Assembly (NCBI GenBank): GCA_026386995.1
Contig: JAPLMO010000335.1
Span: forward strand, 1-43,055
DNA: 43,055 bases
DNA from: Planctomycetota bacterium
Lineage (GTDB): Bacteria; Planctomycetota; Phycisphaerae; FEN-1346
Direction: 5' to 3'
A program made the position numbers and the translations under genes. Every line of letters starts with the position of its first letter. Position 1 is the stretch's first letter. The notes beneath the pieces are model-generated. The model did not search any database and was not told the DNA's origin. It saw only the letters and a program-made list of their open reading frames with translations. Shown one piece after another: positions 1-8,705 of this stretch.

Positions 1-185
1 AGCGAGGACCGACGGAGGACTGACGGTCGAGTGCCTATGAAATGCCGGCGAGGAAATTCGTGACGGCGACCTGAAAAAGGCTCCGCCCTCACACGGGGGG
101 CCACGCAAAGATCAAATTGATCACAGGCTCTCAGAATGACATACGAAGGCCGCCGTTCAATCCGCAATCCGCACTCCGCAATGCC
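1..185. other. Non-coding flank 3' of tldE
   Basis: I see no gene here. It holds an 11-base imperfect tandem duplication at 4-25 and a fragment (TCAGAATGAC, near 131-140) matching the end of the palindromic element at 13807-13905. The stretch nearest the gene is a period-7 array (155-182). Confidence 0.5.
155..182. repeat. Period-7 tandem repeat, unit CCGCAAT
   Basis: Four heptamers (GTTCAAT, CCGCAAT, CCGCACT, CCGCAAT) lie directly beyond the tldE stop codon. This is one of several arrays in the window that share a 7-base period but not a sequence. Confidence 0.7.
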
Positions 186-1523
186 TCACTCGGTTCCCGC
201 AATCTGCACGTCGTGAATGCGGATTGTCGGCATGAGGACGCCGGGCTCTTCGCGGAAATCGGAGGAGACGGCGTCCAGGCGGGGCAGGAGTTCCAGGATC
301 GTGCCGCCCAGCATCGCGCTTTCGACGGGGAACTGGATCCGGCCGTCCTTGATGTAGAACCCGAAATCGATGCTGGCCGAGACGTCGCCGCTGGCGGCGT
401 CGGGGCGGATCTCGCCGCTCTCCAGGTAAATCCCCTCCTTGACCTCGCGGATGAGTTCGGCCGCGGGCTTCGGGCCGAGGGCGGGCCGCAGATTCGTCGG
501 GCTGATGCCGCCCCCGTGCGTGCCGTGGCCGGTGCTCTCGGTGCCGGCCTTGCTGGCGGTGTAGGAGTTATGGAGGAGGCTGACGAGGCGTCCGCGGTCG
601 ATGATTGTCAGAAGCCGCCGCCGGGTGCCTTCGCCGTCGTGGGCGCCCGACCGCACGCCGCGCGGGATGAGGCCGTTGTCGACAATCGTCAGGTGCTCGC
701 CGGCGATGGCCTCGCCGAGTTTGTTGCAGAGGTAACTTCGGCCGCGCTGGATGCTCTCGGCGTTGGCGGCCCCGACGATGCCCGCCAGGAAACCCTGGGC
801 CGCCAGCGGGCCAAGGACGAGCGTCATGCGCCCGGAATGAATGCGTTTGGCGCCCAGGAACCGGCGGGCCCCCAGGATCGCGCTCTCGGAGACCTTCTCG
901 AGGGCCGTGTCGGCCAGGTTGCGGCCGAAATCGAAATCGTAGAAGTAGCCCTTGTCGTCTCCGCGCTTCAGCAGGGCCTCGATGTCGGCGTCAATCGCCG
1001 TGCCGCGCACTTCCAGGGCCACGCCCGTTGAGGATGCCAGGGCCCCCTCGCCCACGGCCAGGCTGACGTGCCCGGAGAGGTTCACCTCGGGCTCCATTGC
1101 CTTGGCGGCCTCGATGTTGGCGACCGCGATGCGGACGACGTCCTCGACGCTCATGCCGGCGATGCGGTCGTCAAAGAGCCCCTCGACCTGGGGCGCGGGT
1201 TGCGGCGAGGGGAGGCGCTTGAAGTCCGGGTCCGGCGTGGCTTCCTTGGCCAGGGCCACGGCCTGCTCGACGGCCTCGTTGATGTCGCGTCTCTGCGAAC
1301 CGCTGACCGAGGCGTATCCCATGCCGCCGCGAACGAAGGCGCGGATGGCGATGTCTTCGCCCTGGCCGGCGTCGGCGGTCTTGATGCCGGTCTTCTCGAT
1401 CGATACCGAGATGTCGCGGGCCGCCCCGGCCGAGACGTCGCACCACTCGGCCCCCAGGCGCACGGCCTTCTCGACGCAGTGCCGGCACAGGTCGAGGTAC
1501 GATGTTTTGGCTTTTGCAGTCAT
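186..1523 (-). CDS. pmbA: TldE/PmbA family protein, partner of TldD
   Basis: This 445-residue protein belongs to the TldD/PmbA (U62) family. In Escherichia coli TldD and TldE form a heterodimeric protease that trims modified peptides (microcin B17 leader removal) and unfolded proteins such as CcdA. As expected for TldE, it has no HExxxH zinc motif and presumably supplies the structural half. Family features include the conserved C-terminal half with the SGEIRPDAASGDVSASIDFG stretch. Length is normal for PmbA. It lies 95 bp downstream of tldD on the same strand, so the two are probably co-transcribed, although paired hairpins sit between them. The ATG at 1523 gives the expected N-terminus. Confidence 0.93.
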   Translation of the reverse strand: MTAKAKTSYLDLCRHCVEKAVRLGAEWCDVSAGAARDISVSIEKTGIKTADAGQGEDIAIRAFVRGGMGYASVSGSQRRDINEAVEQAVALAKEATPDPDFKRLPSPQPAPQVEGLFDDRIAGMSVEDVVRIAVANIEAAKAMEPEVNLSGHVSLAVGEGALASSTGVALEVRGTAIDADIEALLKRGDDKGYFYDFDFGRNLADTALEKVSESAILGARRFLGAKRIHSGRMTLVLGPLAAQGFLAGIVGAANAESIQRGRSYLCNKLGEAIAGEHLTIVDNGLIPRGVRSGAHDGEGTRRRLLTIIDRGRLVSLLHNSYTASKAGTESTGHGTHGGGISPTNLRPALGPKPAAELIREVKEGIYLESGEIRPDAASGDVSASIDFGFYIKDGRIQFPVESAMLGGTILELLPRLDAVSSDFREEPGVLMPTIRIHDVQIAGTE

Positions 1524-1552
1524 AGGGCTATGCGCTCGCCGTTCCTATTCAG

Positions 1553-1610
1553 TCGCGGCCGCACACGGCCGCGTATCGACCGTCGCCGTATGCGGCGACG
1601 GCTAAACGTC
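1553..1610. repeat. Double hairpin between tldD and tldE
   Basis: There are two adjacent hairpins: GCGGCCG/CGGCCGC around a short loop, and CCGTCGCCG/CGGCGACGG followed by CTAAACG. The second has the same stem and tag (CGTTTAG read on the other strand) as the element at 19384-19413, so this is a dispersed repeat. It could also attenuate tldE transcription. Confidence 0.7.
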
Positions 1611-1618
1611 GATGGCTC

Positions 1619-3028
1619 TTACTCGCCGTGCTGGCCGCCGACGACCACGTCGGCGACGCGTACGTGCGGGCCGCCGGCGTCGGTCGGGGCCGCCTGGCCT
1701 TCTTTGCCGCACATCCCCGGCATCTTCATCTCGAAATCGTCGCCGATGGCGTCGATGTTCTTCAGGGTGTCGAACGTCATGCTCGAGACCGAGACGTCCC
1801 TGAGTGGCTCGCCGAGTTTGCCCTTCTCGATCATGCGGGCCTGCCCGGCGTGGCAGATGAACTGTCCCTTCTGGACGAAGACGTAGCCCCAGTGCCCGTC
1901 CATCAGGTAAATGCCGCGGTCGATGCCGCGGATCATCTCGTCAAACGGAACCGTCCCGCGCGCCATGAACGTGTTGGACATCCGGACGATGGGCCGCGAC
2001 TCGTAACTGTCGGCCCGGGCGCTGCCGGTCGGCTCGGCGCCGAACTTGGCGGCGGTCTCGAGGCTGTGGAGGAAGCCCACCAGTTTTCCGTTCTCGATGA
2101 TCACGCGGCGACGGCTGGGCGTCCCTTCCGAGTCGTACGCGTACGAGCCGAACTCGCCCGGCAGCGTCGAGTCGTCGTAGATCGAGACGGCCGGCGCGGC
2201 CAGCATCTCGCCCAGTCGCCCCTCGAGCAGGCTCTGGCCGGCCCAGACGGCGTCGGCCTCGGCGTTGTGCCCGAGGGCCTCGTGCACCAGGAGGCCCGTG
2301 ATCGACGGGTGGAAGACGACCGTGAACCGCCCCGCCGGGGCCGGCCGCGCCTTCAAGAGCGCCAGGGCCTTCTGTGTGGCGCGGACGCCGAATTCCTCGA
2401 CGCCCGTCCGCCGCAGCAGTTCCGCCCCGCCGACGATCCCCCGATGCTCCATGCCGCGCTGGAGCAGTTTGCCGTCGCTGGCCACCATGAGGCAGGCCAT
2501 GACCGCGCGGCTGACGCTGGTCTTGACGAGCGCCCCGGCGGTGTTGGCGAGGATCTCTTCGCGATCGCCGTCGGAGTAACTGACGATGGAGTTGACGACG
2601 GCGCCGTTGCCGGCGGTGCGTCCGGCCCGCTCGTACTCCAGCAGCCGGGCGATCTTCTCGTGAACGGGCATGGCCGATGAGGGAATCTCGGCCGTGCGGC
2701 GGTCCTCGGCCTGGATGCCCTGGGCGGTGGCGATCATCGCCGGGTCGCTCACGAACTCCTGCGAGGCCCGAGCCAGGGCCAGCGCGTCCGACAGGCATTG
2801 TTCGGCCCGGCGCGTCAGCAGGCTGTCGGCCGAGGCAAAGCCCCAGCACCGCCCCATCAGCACCCGCACGCCGATGCCGCGGTCGGAGCAGGCCGAGAGT
2901 TTGTCCGCGCGGCCGTCCTGCACCAGGACGCTCCCGCTGCGGCGGTGCATGATCCGCACGTCGGCAAAGGCCGCACCGCGGCGCTTCGCAAGGTCGCAAA
3001 TGTATTGGGCTAGTGATTCCATGGTCAT
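1619..3028 (-). CDS. tldD: TldD zinc metalloprotease
   Basis: This 469-residue protein is the catalytic subunit of the TldD/TldE protease. The HExxxH zinc motif is visible as HEALGH at residues 249-254. The late PGMCGKEGQ stretch carries the conserved Cys that completes the zinc site in the family. Length matches TldD. The preferred start is uncertain by two codons (ATG at 3028 or 3022); no good ribosome-binding site precedes either. It is the first gene of a minus-strand tldD-tldE pair. Known substrates include ribosomally made modified peptides. A PqqD-like domain occurs about 30 kb away in this window, but no direct link can be shown. Confidence 0.95.
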   Translation of the reverse strand: MTMESLAQYICDLAKRRGAAFADVRIMHRRSGSVLVQDGRADKLSACSDRGIGVRVLMGRCWGFASADSLLTRRAEQCLSDALALARASQEFVSDPAMIATAQGIQAEDRRTAEIPSSAMPVHEKIARLLEYERAGRTAGNGAVVNSIVSYSDGDREEILANTAGALVKTSVSRAVMACLMVASDGKLLQRGMEHRGIVGGAELLRRTGVEEFGVRATQKALALLKARPAPAGRFTVVFHPSITGLLVHEALGHNAEADAVWAGQSLLEGRLGEMLAAPAVSIYDDSTLPGEFGSYAYDSEGTPSRRRVIIENGKLVGFLHSLETAAKFGAEPTGSARADSYESRPIVRMSNTFMARGTVPFDEMIRGIDRGIYLMDGHWGYVFVQKGQFICHAGQARMIEKGKLGEPLRDVSVSSMTFDTLKNIDAIGDDFEMKMPGMCGKEGQAAPTDAGGPHVRVADVVVGGQHGE

Positions 3029-3040
3029 TTATTATAGGCG

Positions 3041-3065
3041 GATTCCCGCTTTGCGCGGGAACCCG
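3041..3065. repeat. Short hairpin upstream of tldD
   Basis: TTCCCGC and GCGGGAA arms around a small loop form an intergenic palindrome just before tldD. It resembles common dispersed hairpins and no T-run follows, so it is not a convincing terminator. Confidence 0.45.
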
Positions 3066-3142
3066 GCATCCTCCAGCAGCGTTCGCACGATCCGGTTGAA
3101 CTCAGTATAGCATCACGGCCTGCCAGGGTAGCGACTTGTTTC

Positions 3143-4498
3143 TCACGAGCCCGGCGTCGCCGGGGCGACGGGCGGCTTCGGCGTCGCTGGTGCCGCGGGT
3201 GTCACGGGCGCTCGCGTCGCAGGCGCTGGTGCCGCGGTCGTTGGCGCCTTTGCCGGCGGAGGCTTAGGCGGCTGCGGCGTACCGGCAGCCGGGGTGATCG
3301 CATGCGGCAGAATGTTCAGCCGGAATTGGTCGTTCTGCCGTTGCTTCGGCACCCGGAACGCCAGCGTCCGCACTTCCCACTGATCGGTTTCGGTGAACGC
3401 AAACGACGCTCCCGACGCCAGGTAGAAGCCACTCGACCGGCCCGAAGGAATATTGAAGCGAGGCGCCCGGGCCATCATGGCCGACGGCTTCGCGTAATCC
3501 GGCACGATGAGGTTCTGCGGCTGGCCGGCCCTGGCTCGCCCCAAAACCAGCGGGTTCTCAATGCGAGGGCCGAGGGTGTCCGCGAGGTAGAACTGCGAGG
3601 AGTCGATGGTGCGCGGCAGGCGGCCCGTGGGCTTGAAGCGGACCGTCAGCAGCAGGAACTCGTGGTTCGCGGGCGGGCGCTCCTCCGGGAACGTCTCGAT
3701 GGCCGCCGCGCGCTCCACCAGGTTTAGGCGCACTGATACGTCCGACAGCGTGTCGCTCTGGCCCTGAACGATCCCGAGGCCCGGCCCTTCATTCGCGTGG
3801 GCTGCGCGCGGGCCTTCCCGGACCGGGCTCTGGGGCGACGTTCCGAAGAACTCCCAGCGGCGGTACCAGTAGAAGTACAGAAAGTCGTTGGCGTCGAGCT
3901 TATCGTCTCGCTGGTCGGCGGGCGGATAGACGTCGCCGCAGCGCCGGTAGAGGCCGGTCTCATGGGAGCCCAGCGCACCGGCCGACAGGTGGTTGAAGAA
4001 CGCAAGCGTGCCGCGGTCCCACTGGAACAACAGCGGCTGGCCGGGGACGGTCGAGTCGGGCTTGCCCTCCTCGCCGCGCTTGAACCTGAAGGCCTCGTAG
4101 CCGAGGAGTTCGGGGCTGGTCGGCAGCATCTGGACCAGCAGAAGGCAGATTCCCACGGTCAGGTAACCCGTCAGGGCGCTGAAGGCGAGGCCGCCCACTT
4201 GGTTCATGAGGGGCGAAAAGCCCGGCTCGTTCGGGATGAGTTTCTCCGACAGCGCCCGCAGGAGGAGGAAGGCCGCGCAGAACATGACCCACAGGCAGAA
4301 CGGGTCGGCGGCGTAGTACCAGGTGCTCCGCGGGCTGTCGTTGGCCAGGATTCCCGACACCGGCCCGAGCAGGCCGAACGCGATGGCCCCCGCCAGGACG
4401 CAGATCACCAGGGTCTGCGCCGAACGATAAAGGCCTTGGATGAGCCCCATGCAGGCGACGCCCGCCATGGCCGCTACGGCGATAAGGTTCATCAGCAC
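3143..4498 (-). CDS. CvpA-like membrane protein with extra C-terminal domain
   Basis: The first ~135 of 451 residues hold four hydrophobic segments (about 1-20, 28-48, 66-88, 105-130) in the arrangement of CvpA/colicin V production proteins. CvpA is normally only about 160-200 residues long. A long soluble region follows (about 140-400); its middle looks like a beta-rich domain with no family I can name. The tail is low-complexity Pro/Ala/Thr (last ~50 residues), as in linkers that cross an envelope. Start codons ATG at 4498 and 4492 are both possible. It is on the same strand as the pilT-like operon upstream (gap 4499-4603, with a strong hairpin), so it may be a separate unit. Function is unknown beyond membrane location. 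Confidence 0.72.
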   Translation of the reverse strand: MLMNLIAVAAMAGVACMGLIQGLYRSAQTLVICVLAGAIAFGLLGPVSGILANDSPRSTWYYAADPFCLWVMFCAAFLLLRALSEKLIPNEPGFSPLMNQVGGLAFSALTGYLTVGICLLLVQMLPTSPELLGYEAFRFKRGEEGKPDSTVPGQPLLFQWDRGTLAFFNHLSAGALGSHETGLYRRCGDVYPPADQRDDKLDANDFLYFYWYRRWEFFGTSPQSPVREGPRAAHANEGPGLGIVQGQSDTLSDVSVRLNLVERAAAIETFPEERPPANHEFLLLTVRFKPTGRLPRTIDSSQFYLADTLGPRIENPLVLGRARAGQPQNLIVPDYAKPSAMMARAPRFNIPSGRSSGFYLASGASFAFTETDQWEVRTLAFRVPKQRQNDQFRLNILPHAITPAAGTPQPPKPPPAKAPTTAAPAPATRAPVTPAAPATPKPPVAPATPGS

Positions 4499-4551
4499 GA
4501 CTGGCGATTCCCTATTAGGATGCTAATATGACAGCGCTACTTGCGTATTGT

Positions 4552-4579
4552 GCGCGGCGGGTCAGGAGACCCGCCGCGC
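4552..4579. repeat. Strong hairpin of the GGTCAGGAGACC family
   Basis: An 11-bp stem (GCGCGGCGGGT / ACCCGCCGCGC) around CAGGAG, followed by AAATTGCGAT. Related copies lie at 31137-31164 (compensated stem), 28198-28223 and 27231-27246. It lies between the CvpA-like and PilB-like genes and may also act as a transcript barrier, but no T-tract follows. Confidence 0.75.
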
Positions 4580-4603
4580 AAATTGCGATCTATCTCCGTC
4601 GCA

Positions 4604-6493
4604 CTACGTGGCCTGCTTGATCGCCCGCAGCACTTCTTCGATGCTGGTGCTGCCCTCGATGACCATCTGTAGGCCCTCTTCCTGGAGGTTCCGCATGCCG
4701 CCCTTGCGGATGTAGGCGCGGACGTCTGCGGCGCTGGCGCCGCGGCCGATCATCTCGCGGGCGACGGCGTCGATCGGCATGACCTCGAACAGGCCCGTCC
4801 GGCCGGCGTAGCGCTCGTTGTTGCAGCGCGGGCAGACGGCGGCTGCGCCCTCGCCGCCCGGCGTCCGCGTCGGGGGCCGATACAGAATGTCCACCTTGGC
4901 GGCCCCGAGGTTCGCCTTCCGGAGGAAGTCGGGGTTCGGCCGGTACGCTTCCTTACAGTCCGGGCACAAGAGCCGCACCAGCCGCTGGTTCGTGACGGCC
5001 TGGAGCCGGTCGGCCATCGCCTGCGACGACCCCAGCAGTGCAGCGAGCCGCGCGATCGCCTGGACGGCGTCGGCGGCGCGGATGCCCACCACCACCGTGT
5101 GTTCCTTTGACGCCTCGGCCAGCAGGCCCGCGATCTCGGGCAGGGCCAATGAGTCGAACGCGACGACGTCGGGCTCCATACGCATGCGGCTGCGGACCTC
5201 GGACGTCGCCACGGGGCCGTCTTCCTGGTTGATCAGGATGTGCTGGACATTCTCGACCTCGATGTCGGTGTGCGGCTCGAAAACGACGACATTGCTAACG
5301 TATCGGTCGAAGTTCCGCAGGCACGAGTGGATCGTGGTCGTCAGGCCAGAGTCCTGCGTCCCGGAGAGGATCACCAGGCCCGGGTGCACGGCCAGGGCGT
5401 CATTCAGGGCCGCGAACGCCCCCTCCGAGAGGCCTAACCGTTCCAGGCGCAGTTGGCTGGAGACCACGTCGATGATGCGGATGGCGATCTGTTCGCCCTT
5501 GACGGTGCCGGCTGTCTTGATGCGAAGTTCAAACGGCTGCGTGGCGACGATGGCGCGGACGCGGCCTTCCTGGGGCTTGCGCGTCTCGGCCGGGTCCAGG
5601 TTCGCCAGGCGTTTGACGAGGTCTGTGAAGTGGTCGGCGGCGGGCCGCTCGACGTCGCCGCCCGAGCGCGTCTCGCCGCTGATGCGGAACTTGACCTCGC
5701 CCTTGGTGGGCTTGGCCAGGTAACCGACCGTCGACGCCCGCCGCATGATCGCATCGTGCATGACCCGCGCGACTTCGTTCATGGCCATCTGCTCGTCGGG
5801 GGACGTGATTTCGACGCGGATTGGCAGGTCGTCGAGACCCATGAAGATGATCGGGCGGCCGGCGCCGCTGACGAGGTCCTCGGCGGCCATCTCCTCGGCC
5901 GTGCGCCCGAAGATCCCCCGCCGCAGACGCACCAGGTGCGATTCCGTCAGGACCCGCAAGGACGGCGTGACGAGGGTGTTGCGGTGGACGGCGTACGCCA
6001 CGGCGGCGCCGCCGAAAAAGATGACGCCCAGCGGAAAGCCGGCGTAAATGACCGGCACGAGGACCGCTGCCGCCAGGCCGGCCAGTCCGCCGCCCAGCAC
6101 CACCAGGCCCCACTTCGTGCGGTTCGTACCGACGAAACGCGTGTCAAGAAACGTCCAGTTGCAGACATAGAAGACTATCGCGGCAAAGACCAGGACCAGC
6201 ATCAATTTGGGGATGCTGACCGCGCACATCCGCGGCTCGGCCGGCGTCGGCCGCACAGGGGCCGGGACCGCATCCGCTGCCTCGGTGGTAGCAGGCTTGG
6301 CGGCCACGGGCGCAGGCGCGGCCGCGGGCGGCGCGGCTTTCGCCGCCGGGGCGGCCGGCGCTGACGCCGGCGGCGCTTGCAGGCCCCAGGTGTTGCCGGC
6401 GGCCGCCGCCACCAAGGCCGCCAGCCCCAGGCACAGCCCCGCGTGAAAAAGGGTCCTGGACACTTTCTTCCAATTCTTGGTGGGCCGCATCAT
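4604..6493 (-). CDS. Membrane-anchored PilB/GspE-like pseudo-ATPase
   Basis: This 629-residue protein starts with an ATG overlapping the pilT-like stop (ATGA). Residues 12-33 form a signal-like hydrophobic stretch, then an Ala/Pro-rich linker, then membrane segments near 95-112 and 130-165. From about 255 it aligns by eye with type II secretion/type IV pilus assembly ATPases, including the paired zinc cysteines C510/C513 and C554/C557. The catalytic motifs are broken: the Walker A equivalent reads SGTQDSGLTT (377-386) with Leu384 in place of Lys, and the Walker B VGE equivalent reads FDS (446-448), so the catalytic Glu is Ser448. The Asp and His boxes are also unlike active enzymes. I infer a non-hydrolysing scaffold or regulator. 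The reading frame stays open upstream to 7381, but that part is antisense noise over the PilT-like gene. Confidence 0.85.
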   Translation of the reverse strand: MMRPTKNWKKVSRTLFHAGLCLGLAALVAAAAGNTWGLQAPPASAPAAPAAKAAPPAAAPAPVAAKPATTEAADAVPAPVRPTPAEPRMCAVSIPKLMLVLVFAAIVFYVCNWTFLDTRFVGTNRTKWGLVVLGGGLAGLAAAVLVPVIYAGFPLGVIFFGGAAVAYAVHRNTLVTPSLRVLTESHLVRLRRGIFGRTAEEMAAEDLVSGAGRPIIFMGLDDLPIRVEITSPDEQMAMNEVARVMHDAIMRRASTVGYLAKPTKGEVKFRISGETRSGGDVERPAADHFTDLVKRLANLDPAETRKPQEGRVRAIVATQPFELRIKTAGTVKGEQIAIRIIDVVSSQLRLERLGLSEGAFAALNDALAVHPGLVILSGTQDSGLTTTIHSCLRNFDRYVSNVVVFEPHTDIEVENVQHILINQEDGPVATSEVRSRMRMEPDVVAFDSLALPEIAGLLAEASKEHTVVVGIRAADAVQAIARLAALLGSSQAMADRLQAVTNQRLVRLLCPDCKEAYRPNPDFLRKANLGAAKVDILYRPPTRTPGGEGAAAVCPRCNNERYAGRTGLFEVMPIDAVAREMIGRGASAADVRAYIRKGGMRNLQEEGLQMVIEGSTSIEEVLRAIKQAT

Positions 6494-7596
6494 CGGAGCG
6501 TTCCCTGTTTGACGGCGATGCCCCGGATAGCCATCTTGAGGGCCTCGGGGCTGGGCGCCACTTCGTACGCGATCTTTGGGTCCACCCATTCTTCCCGCAC
6601 GAGGCGGGCCAGGTCCTGCGTGAAATCGTGCATGCCGAAGTCTTTGTCGGAAGCGATCAGTGGCGCCAGGCCGGCGTCGTCGCCGTCGCGGATCATCTTG
6701 CGGACCACCGGCGTCGAAAGGAGGATTTCCGTGGCCGGGATGCGCGGCACGTTCGGGTCGGACGACGCCAGCAGCATCTGGCAGACGATGACCACGAGGT
6801 TGGTCGCCAGGATTTCGCGCACCAGGCGCCGGTCTTCCGACGGAAACATCTCCAGCATCCGCGTGATGACCGAGGGGGCGCTGGTGGCATGGACCGTCGT
6901 AAACACCAGGCGGCTGGCCTCCGCCGCGCGAAGGACGCTCTCGCAGGTGTTCTTGTCGCGGACCTCGCCCACCAGGACCACGTCCGGGTCCTCGCGGGCC
7001 AGGCACCGCAGGGCGTCGGGAAACGTCGGCGCGTCCGCACCTATCTCGCGCTGGTTGATGAACGCCATCTTGTCCTCGAAGAGGAACTCGATGGGGTCTT
7101 CCATGGTCAGGATGTGGCAGCGGCGGGTCTGGTTGATGTGCTCCAGGCACGCCGCGATCGCCGTGGACTTGCCCGAGCCGCGGACGCCCGCGAAGATCAC
7201 GAGGCCCTGGTTGGTGTCCGAGATCTGCCGCAGCATCTTCTCCGGCAAGTGAAGTTCCTGGAAGGTCGGGATGCGGCGGCTGACCAGCCGCGCCGCCACG
7301 CTGACGTCGCCGCGCTGCCGGTAAACGTTGATGCGGAACCGGTCGCCGGTTTCCATCTGGTACGAGAAGTCGGCGCTGCACGTTTCCTCGAAGCGCCGGC
7401 GGATGCGCTCGTCCATCAGGCCCAGGACGAGGGTCAGGATTTCTTCGGCCTTCAGCGGGGCACCCTCGTGGGGCTGGATCTTCCCGGCGATCCTCAAAAG
7501 CGGCGGCTGGCCAGCCTTCAGGTGAAGGTCCGACGCCTTGCGCTCAAGCGCCATGGCGAAGAGGTCTTTCGCATTCAGGGGTCCGCTGTTTGTCAT
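6490..7596 (-). CDS. pilT: PilT-like twitching/retraction ATPase
   Basis: This 368-residue cytoplasmic hexameric ATPase family member would power pilus retraction. All motifs are intact: Walker A GVRGSGKST (137-145), Asp box MEDPIEF (165-171), Walker B DPDVVLVGEVRD (203-214) and His box TTVHATSA (233-240). The N-terminal part (KASDLHLKAGQPPLLRI) is typical of PilT. I chose the ATG at 7596; a TTG start at 7623 would add nine residues encoded by the heptamer array and is unlikely. The four-base overlap with the degenerate PilB-like gene says they are translated together. No pilin or PilC-like gene is in the window, so the machine they serve is unknown; PilU-like or gliding roles are possible. 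Confidence 0.9.
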   Translation of the reverse strand: MTNSGPLNAKDLFAMALERKASDLHLKAGQPPLLRIAGKIQPHEGAPLKAEEILTLVLGLMDERIRRRFEETCSADFSYQMETGDRFRINVYRQRGDVSVAARLVSRRIPTFQELHLPEKMLRQISDTNQGLVIFAGVRGSGKSTAIAACLEHINQTRRCHILTMEDPIEFLFEDKMAFINQREIGADAPTFPDALRCLAREDPDVVLVGEVRDKNTCESVLRAAEASRLVFTTVHATSAPSVITRMLEMFPSEDRRLVREILATNLVVIVCQMLLASSDPNVPRIPATEILLSTPVVRKMIRDGDDAGLAPLIASDKDFGMHDFTQDLARLVREEWVDPKIAYEVAPSPEALKMAIRGIAVKQGTLR

Positions 7597-7604
7597 AAAG
7601 CAAG

Positions 7605-7681
7605 TTCCAGGTCCGGAGTTCAAGGTTCAAGGTTCAAGGTTCAAGGTTCAAGGTTCAAGGTTCAAGGTTCAAGGTTCAAAG
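7605..7681. repeat. Period-7 tandem repeat, unit TTCAAGG
   Basis: Eight perfect TTCAAGG units plus one TTCAAAG (7619-7681), preceded by two diverged units (7605-7618), lie immediately upstream of the pilT-like ATG. The array occupies the place where its promoter or ribosome-binding site would be expected. The near-perfect units suggest recent expansion. Confidence 0.95.
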
Positions 7682-7724
7682 TGCAAAACGGCTCACCGCG
7701 GCGGCGCGGCAGCCCGAAAACGCA

Positions 7725-8534
7725 CTACGGCTGCCGCTGGCTTTGAACTTTGAACTTTGAACTTTGAACTCTCCGTACGGCCACTCCCGCCCGCTCCATC
7801 ACGCGCTTGGCATCCTGGATGGAGAACTTCCGGTAATGGAAGATGCTGGCCGCCAGGGCCGCATCAGCCTTGCCGGCCGTCAGGACCTCGACCATGTGCT
7901 CGGGGGCCCCGCAGCCGCCGCTGGCAATGACGGGGATCGTGACGGCCACGGCCGCCGCGCGGGTCATCGGGATGTCGTAGCCGTCCTGCGAGCCGTCGGC
8001 GTCCATGCTCGTCAGAAGGATTTCGCCCGCCCCCAGTTGCTCGGCCCGCCGCGCCCAGGAGACCGCCTCCAGGTCCGTCGGCACGCGGCCGCCGTTGATG
8101 TGGACGCGCCAGACCTCCCGCCCGTTCTCCGTGACCCGCTTCGGGTCGATCGCCACGACGATGCACTGGCTGCCGAAGCGGTCGGATGCGCGGCGGATGA
8201 AGTCGGGGTCGCGCACGGCGGCGGAGTTGACCGAGACCTTGTCGGCCCCTGCCGACAAGAGTGCCCGGATGTCCTCGATCGTCCGGATGCCGCCGCCAAC
8301 GGTCAGCGGCATGAAAATCTGATCGGCCGTGCGGCGGACGATGTCGATGAGGATGGCCCGCTCTTCGTGGCTGGCCGTGATGTCCAGGAACACCAGTTCG
8401 TCGGCGCCCTCGGCGTCGTAGCGCGCGGCCACCTCGACGGGGTCGCCCGCGTCCTTAAGGTCCAGGAACTTCGTTCCTTTGACGACGCGGCCGCCTTCGA
8501 CGTCCAGGCACGGAATGACACGTTTAGCCAGCAC
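7725..8534 (-). CDS. hisF: Imidazole glycerol phosphate synthase cyclase subunit HisF
   Basis: HisF closes the imidazole ring in histidine biosynthesis, using ammonia from HisH and releasing IGP and AICAR. The (beta/alpha)8 protein starts [12 protein letters not shown] with catalytic Asp11, and the second catalytic Asp is in VVAIDPKR near residue 130. Phosphate-binding loops (TVGGGIR, ASGGCG) are present. The predicted 269 residues exceed the usual ~250-255. The extra C-terminus (SSKFKVQS followed by a short tail) is encoded by four TTTGAAC heptamers, so the repeat appears to have displaced the original stop. No other his gene is adjacent; the neighbouring TPR lipoprotein gene is divergent. 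Confidence 0.97.
   Translation of the reverse strand: MLAKRVIPCLDVEGGRVVKGTKFLDLKDAGDPVEVAARYDAEGADELVFLDITASHEERAILIDIVRRTADQIFMPLTVGGGIRTIEDIRALLSAGADKVSVNSAAVRDPDFIRRASDRFGSQCIVVAIDPKRVTENGREVWRVHINGGRVPTDLEAVSWARRAEQLGAGEILLTSMDADGSQDGYDIPMTRAAAVAVTIPVIASGGCGAPEHMVEVLTAGKADAALAASIFHYRKFSIQDAKRVMERAGVAVRRVQSSKFKVQSQRQP
7742..7769. repeat. Period-7 tandem repeat, unit TTTGAAC (inverted copy)
   Basis: Four perfect TTTGAAC units, the inverted orientation of the array 60 bp away. It lies inside the 3' end of hisF and encodes part of that protein's C-terminal tail. The two arrays together form a large inverted repeat around 7682-7741. Confidence 0.95.
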
Positions 8535-8705
8535 TCAGAGCGTCTCCCGAATAGCGAGATTATACGAAGCGCGCTTGCGGTCCTGCAAGGGAAAGGCGGC
8601 GGCGGGGTTTTTTCTTGAAAACCTTATGGCGCAGGGAGCATAATCCGGCCAAAGAGGTGTGCGACTGCCCGGCCCATGCCTGCTCGACAGCGACAGGAGG
8701 TTTCC

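Noticed and set aside
117..1031. A 304-codon plus-strand reading frame over tldE
   Set aside because: Shadow of the minus-strand TldE gene; no family features and typical high-GC antisense composition.
6494..7381. An extension of the PilB-like reading frame by 296 codons upstream of 6493
   Set aside because: It is Arg/Pro/Gly-rich antisense-like noise over the clearly coding PilT-like gene in another frame; the ATGA overlap gives a better start.
7605..7769. CRISPR-like array
   Set aside because: The units are contiguous 7-mers with no spacers.
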